Source of the DNA: an uncultured Panacagrimonas sp.
GTDB taxonomy: Bacteria > Pseudomonadota > Gammaproteobacteria > Nevskiales > Nevskiaceae
DNA length: 9,979 bases
Direction: 5' to 3'
NCBI GenBank assembly: GCA_946481265.1
Contig: CAMLNE010000145.1
Coordinates: forward strand, 1 to 9,979
Below the pieces are notes generated by a model. It did not search any database and was not told the DNA's origin. It saw only the letters and a program-made list of their open reading frames with translations. Below are positions 7,344 through 9,979 of this stretch, in pieces. The position numbers were made by a program, and so were the translations under genes. Every line of letters begins with the position of its first letter. The first letter of the stretch is position 1.

Positions 7344-7372
7344 AAAATACCGATGAACCCATGAACTCACAA
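7344..7372 (-). promoter_or_regulatory. Candidate promoter of the 66-aa gene
   Basis: On the minus strand TTGTGA (plus 7367-7372), a 17-base spacer and TATTTT (plus 7344-7349) form a sigma-70-like pair, each hexamer matching four of six consensus bases. The predicted start near 7337 would give a leader of about 63 bases. The spacer carries a short tandem duplication (GTTCATgg/GTTCATcg). It is the only AT-richer patch in the 153-base gap between the two small genes. Confidence 0.35.
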
Positions 7373-7401
7373 ACGGCGGAGCGAGCCGGCTCGTCTCCGG
7401 G

Positions 7402-7416
7402 CCGCGCGATGCGCGG
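7402..7416. repeat. GC-rich inverted repeat downstream of the 73-aa gene
   Basis: CCGCGC and GCGCGG flank a three-base loop, 11 bases after the stop codon of the 73-aa gene. There is no T-run, so it is a possible 3'-end hairpin rather than a clear rho-independent terminator. Confidence 0.3.
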
Positions 7417-7427
7417 GACGACCGTGC

Positions 7428-7649
7428 TCAGTTTGCCTTCCAATCCCGCAGCAGGCGCGCACGCAGCAGGGCGCTGCGCAAGGCGGGATCCCGGATGCGC
7501 GGCCCGGAGCGACCGGCGTCGGCCGCGGCCGCGATCGATGCGGCGAGTTCACTGACGAAAGGCGGCGACGCGGAAGGATTTGCGGATCCTGCGCGCTGCG
7601 GATCGGCGTGCGGCGACCGACGATTCACATCCTGGAACTGGCCTGACAT
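7428..7649 (-). CDS. Small 73-aa protein of unknown function
   Basis: I do not recognise this protein. The ATG at 7649 was chosen because GGGAG lies six bases upstream. The frame is open further, to 7910, but that extension has no comparable ribosome binding site and looks like GC-rich shadow sequence. The first 30 residues are polar and rich in Pro/Ser/Arg. Residues 31-47 (PFVSELAASIAAAADAG) are predicted helical. The end (RIRDPALRSALLRARLLRDW) looks like an amphipathic basic helix. There is no signal peptide or membrane segment. It lies downstream of dnaJ and upstream of the 66-aa gene and bcsA, all on the same strand. A 10-bp palindrome shared with the bcsA leader lies about 67 bases before its start. 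A role in the cellulose locus is suggested only by position. Confidence 0.55.
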   Translation of the reverse strand: MSGQFQDVNRRSPHADPQRAGSANPSASPPFVSELAASIAAAADAGRSGPRIRDPALRSALLRARLLRDWKAN

Positions 7650-7715
7650 GCGCGTCTCCCGGGCTGGATGATTCGACGCAAGCTCGGACACGTCGCGCTC
7701 GAACCCGAGGCGACT

Positions 7716-7725
7716 CGAAGCTTCG
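7716..7725. repeat. 10-bp palindrome CGAAGCTTCG shared with the bcsA leader
   Basis: CGAAGCTTCG is a perfect palindrome found here and at 6355-6364, where it extends to 12 bp. I found no other full copy in the window. Both copies are non-coding and lie about 55-75 bases upstream of a minus-strand start codon (the 73-aa gene and bcsA). They may be a shared operator or RNA hairpin. Confidence 0.4.
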
Positions 7726-7934
7726 TGATCCGGAACCTGCCAGAACCGCGCCAGCGCCCTGCCGGCCGCGCAGGCAGCCATCGGGTGCGCTGCATCTGCC
7801 TGGTTTTCCGCGCCTTTGACGCCCATCGGCCGTCGTGGACGGAGGTCGACCGCCTGGCGGTGCGCCGGCCGCCGGGTCGCGGATGGCGACTTCCCAGCCG
7901 AAGCCGACAATTCCCGTCAGTCCTGCGGCGTCGA

Positions 7935-7965
7935 CCGGCGCCAGCGCCGGGCGAGCGCCGGGCGC
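7935..7965. repeat. Stem and 11-bp tandem repeat directly after dnaJ
   Basis: GCGCCGGGCGA and GCGCCGGGCGC lie head to tail at 7944-7965, starting two bases beyond the dnaJ stop codon. Overlapping them, CCGGCG and CGCCGG (7935-7950) form a 6-bp stem with a four-base loop. No T-run follows on the minus strand. It could act as a 3' stabilising hairpin or weak terminator for dnaJ. Confidence 0.4.
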
Positions 7966-7966
7966 A

Positions 7967-9082
7967 TCAGGGCTTGAGATGCGTATCGATGAACTTCTTC
8001 GCCTTGTCGAGCCAGGAAGAAGAAGCAGGGCTGTGCTTGTGGTCGTCACCGAGCGATTCGCCCAGTTCGCGCAACAGGTCCTTCTGCTTGCGGCTCAGGT
8101 GGACCGGCGTCTCGACCACCACCGTGCACAGCAGATCGCCCACACCGCCGCCGCGCACCGATTTCAGGCCCATCCCGCGCAGCCTGAACATCTTGCCGCT
8201 CTGGGTGCCCTCGGCGATCTTGAGCTGCGCCTTGCCATTCAGGGTCGGCACCTCGAGCTCGCCGCCCAGCGCCGCGGCGACGAAGCCGATCGGGACCGAG
8301 CAGTGCAGGTCGGCGCCGTCGCGCTCGAAGAAATCGTGCGGCCTGACGGCGATCTGAACATACAGGTCGCCCGGGCTCGAACCTCGTTCACCCGGCTCGC
8401 CTTCGCCCGACAGGCGGATGCGGTCACCGGTGTCGACGCCGGCCGGAATCTTCACTTCCAGCGTCTTTTCCTTGCGCAGCTTGCCGGCGCCGCGGCAGCT
8501 CTTGCAGGGATCGGAGATCTGCGTGCCGCGCCCGCGACAGTGCGGGCAGCTCTGCTGCAGGACGAAGAAACCCTGCTGGACGCGGACCTGCCCGGCGCCG
8601 GCGCAGGTCGGACACTTGGGAGCCGGCTTGCTGTTGGCCGTCCCGTGGCCGGCACACGCGGTGCAGGCCTCGAGCGTCGGGATGCGGATCGACTCGGTGG
8701 TGCCGGAGGCAGCCTGCTCGAGGCTCAGCTCCATCGTGTAGCGCAGGTCCGCGCCACGGCGGGGCCCACTGCGACCGCCTCCGAAGATGTCGGAGAACAC
8801 GTCGCCGAAGATGTCGGAGAATCCCTGCCCTCCGCCGAAGCCGCCACCGCCGCTGCGACTCAGGCCCTCATGGCCATGCCGGTCGTAGATCGCGCGCTTC
8901 TGCTCGTCGGCGAGCACCTCGTAGGCCTCGCTGCATTCCTTGAATTTCTCCTCGGCCGCGGCATCGCCCGGATTGCGATCCGGGTGCAGCTTCATGGCCA
9001 GGCGCCGGTACGCGCGCTTGAGATCGTCGTCGCTTGCTTCCCGGGCGACGCCCAGGACCTCGTAGTAGTCGCGCTTGGTCAT
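7967..9082 (-). CDS. dnaJ: DnaJ, class I (Hsp40) co-chaperone
   Basis: DnaJ delivers unfolded proteins to DnaK and stimulates its ATPase in the cytoplasm. The 371-aa product has the full class I layout. The J domain (about 1-74) has the essential HPD at 33-35. A Gly/Phe-rich linker (about 77-110) contains [14 protein letters not shown]. The zinc-binding region has four CxxCxGxG motifs, starting at C140, C157, C179 and C193. The C-terminal substrate-binding domains follow, with the conserved GDLYV and [12 protein letters not shown] segments. All functional residues are present and the length is normal. The ATG at 9082 gives the canonical [12 protein letters not shown] start, although only a weak Shine-Dalgarno is seen. 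The gene follows dnaK by 175 bases in the usual order, so co-transcription from an upstream heat-shock promoter is expected. I see no clear sigma-32 promoter of its own. Confidence 0.98.
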   Translation of the reverse strand: MTKRDYYEVLGVAREASDDDLKRAYRRLAMKLHPDRNPGDAAAEEKFKECSEAYEVLADEQKRAIYDRHGHEGLSRSGGGGFGGGQGFSDIFGDVFSDIFGGGRSGPRRGADLRYTMELSLEQAASGTTESIRIPTLEACTACAGHGTANSKPAPKCPTCAGAGQVRVQQGFFVLQQSCPHCRGRGTQISDPCKSCRGAGKLRKEKTLEVKIPAGVDTGDRIRLSGEGEPGERGSSPGDLYVQIAVRPHDFFERDGADLHCSVPIGFVAAALGGELEVPTLNGKAQLKIAEGTQSGKMFRLRGMGLKSVRGGGVGDLLCTVVVETPVHLSRKQKDLLRELGESLGDDHKHSPASSSWLDKAKKFIDTHLKP

Positions 9083-9209
9083 GTCCGGCCGGCGGCAGAT
9101 GGAAGACCGGAGATGAGTCCCCGCTGGCGGTGCGGGCGGCGGTCAGTCCTGCGCGCGTCCGTCTCCGTCACACTTCGATCCTTGTTCACAGATGATTCCC
9201 CACAAACGA

Positions 9210-9253
9210 CGAAAGACGAGAGCGCTTTCGCGTCTCCCGTCTTGCGTCTTTCG
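9210..9253 (-). terminator. Nested hairpin in the dnaK-dnaJ spacer (terminator/attenuator or mRNA-stability element)
   Basis: CGAAAGACG (9210-9218) and CGTCTTTCG (9245-9253) are perfect 9-bp arms beginning four bases after the dnaK stop codon. Inside them, in minus-strand RNA, GAGA-CGC-GAAA-GCG-c-UCUC (9218-9236) folds into a second stem with a GNRA tetraloop. The bases after the outer stem (UCGUUUGUG) are only mildly U-rich, so termination may be partial. A hairpin here would let dnaK be made in excess of dnaJ. Part of the left arm belongs to three tandem heptamers (CGTCTcc, CGTCTtg, CGTCTtt at 9231-9251), which offer alternative pairings. Confidence 0.5.
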
Positions 9254-9257
9254 GCCC

Positions 9258-9979
9258 TTACTTCTTGTCGCCGTCCCTGACCTCGGTGAACTCGGCGTCG
9301 ACGACGTCGCTGTCCTTCGCCGCGCCCGCGCCTGCCGCACCGGCACCCGGAGCGCCACCTTCGGGGCCTCCGCCGGCCTTCGCGTAGGCACGCTCGGCAA
9401 GCTTCGCCGATGCCTCGGCCAGCGCCTTGGTCTTGGCGTCGATGTCGTCCTTGTCCGAACCCTTGGCGGCTTCACGCAGCGCGGCGATGGCGTCCTCGAT
9501 GGACTTCTTCTCGTCGTCCTGCACCTCCTCCGCCAGATCCTTGAGGGACTTCTCGACACCGTGGATGAGCTGGTCGGCCTGGTTGCGCGTGGTGATCAGC
9601 TCGTTGAACTTCCGATCCTCCTCGGCGTGGACCTCGGCGTCCTGCACCATCTTCTTGATCTCGTCCTCGGTCAGACCGGAGTTGGCGGTGATGCGGATGC
9701 TCTGCTCCTTGCCGGTGGCCTTGTCCTTGGCACCGACATGCAGGATGCCGTTGGCATCGATGTCGAAGGTCACCTCGACCTGCGGCACGCCACGCGGCGC
9801 CGGCACGATGCCCTCCAGGTTGAACTGGCCGAGCTTCTTGTTCGCAGAGGCCACCTCGCGTTCGCCCTGGTAGACCTGGATCGTCACCGCCGACTGGTTG
9901 TCGTCCGCAGTGGTGAAGGTCTCCGACTTGCGCGTCGGGATCGTGGTGTTCTTCTCGATCAGCTTGGTCATCTTGCCGC
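9258..9979 (-). CDS. dnaK: DnaK (Hsp70) chaperone, C-terminal part (partial, runs off the right edge)
   Basis: DnaK is the ATP-driven Hsp70 chaperone. The visible 240 or so codons correspond to E. coli DnaK from about residue 406 to the end, after the interdomain linker. The frame is open at the right edge, and the Met at 9971 is internal (family GG-x-MTxLIxKNTTIPT). The beta-sandwich substrate-binding domain is clear: [43 protein letters not shown]. The helical lid follows ([21 protein letters not shown]). The protein ends in a Gly/Ala-rich disordered tail and the typical terminus [10 protein letters not shown], with a few charged residues after it. The ATPase domain, start codon and promoter are outside the window. 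dnaJ lies downstream on the same strand. Confidence 0.97.
   Translation of the reverse strand, partial: GKMTKLIEKNTTIPTRKSETFTTADDNQSAVTIQVYQGEREVASANKKLGQFNLEGIVPAPRGVPQVEVTFDIDANGILHVGAKDKATGKEQSIRITANSGLTEDEIKKMVQDAEVHAEEDRKFNELITTRNQADQLIHGVEKSLKDLAEEVQDDEKKSIEDAIAALREAAKGSDKDDIDAKTKALAEASAKLAERAYAKAGGGPEGGAPGAGAAGAGAAKDSDVVDAEFTEVRDGDKK

Larger units (their letters stand above)
7650..7966. other. Gene-poor spacer between dnaJ and the 73-aa gene
   Basis: This 317-base stretch contains no gene I can support other than a possible but unlikely N-terminal extension of the 73-aa gene. It holds the palindrome at 7716-7725 and, right after the dnaJ stop, a short tandem repeat with an overlapping GC stem at 7935-7965. 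I saw no convincing promoter hexamers and no T-rich intrinsic terminator, so read-through from dnaJ into the small genes cannot be excluded. Confidence 0.5.

Noticed and set aside
9181..9206. CTTGTTC followed by CCCCAC, resembling a sigma-32 heat-shock promoter
   Set aside because: It is on the plus strand, pointing antisense into dnaK, and the spacing of about 10 bases is too short for the sigma-32 consensus.
7835..9280. Open frame of about 481 codons on the plus strand opposite dnaJ
   Set aside because: It is antisense to an intact dnaJ with all four zinc motifs. It has no domain signal of its own.

Overview
The window is about two-thirds G+C and almost fully coding. Every credible gene is on the minus strand, so transcription runs from high to low coordinates. 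The proteins fit a Gram-negative, cellulose-producing gammaproteobacterium. Base composition and gene content suggest something near the Xanthomonadales/Lysobacterales, but that placement is an inference and I cannot name a genus.

Right part (9979 to about 7967): the C-terminal 240 or so codons of dnaK, a 174-base spacer with a strong nested inverted repeat, and a complete class I dnaJ. This is the standard Hsp70/Hsp40 heat-shock pair.

Middle part (about 7966 to 6300): 1.7 kb that is mostly non-coding but holds two small genes with good ribosome binding sites. One encodes 73 aa (stop at 7428) and I do not recognise it. The other encodes 66 aa (stop at 7074), and its N-terminal half resembles the cellulose accessory protein BcsR. 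Next come a GC-rich stretch of about 390 bases with no convincing gene (6685-7073) and an AT-rich regulatory island (about 6510-6684). The island carries two tandem sites, GTCAATAAA-N5, that closely match the Pseudomonas FleQ-binding consensus. The 5' leader of bcsA (6300-6510) has inverted repeats. One of them contains a 10-bp palindrome, CGAAGCTTCG, that also lies upstream of the 73-aa gene.

Left part (6299 to 1): bcsA, bcsB and the first 604 codons of bcsC, tightly packed (4-base overlap, then a 31-base gap). BcsA is the inner-membrane cellulose synthase with a C-terminal PilZ c-di-GMP receptor. BcsB is its periplasmic, membrane-anchored partner. BcsC is the TPR scaffold plus outer-membrane export channel, whose barrel lies beyond the window. 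No bcsZ cellulase sits between bcsB and bcsC, and no bcsQ ATPase lies upstream of bcsA.

Taken together, this is a c-di-GMP-controlled cellulose secretion locus. The PilZ domain would provide allosteric control of the enzyme, and the putative FleQ sites could provide c-di-GMP-dependent transcriptional control of the same operon. The two small genes between dnaJ and bcsA are the least explained part and the best candidates for something undescribed.
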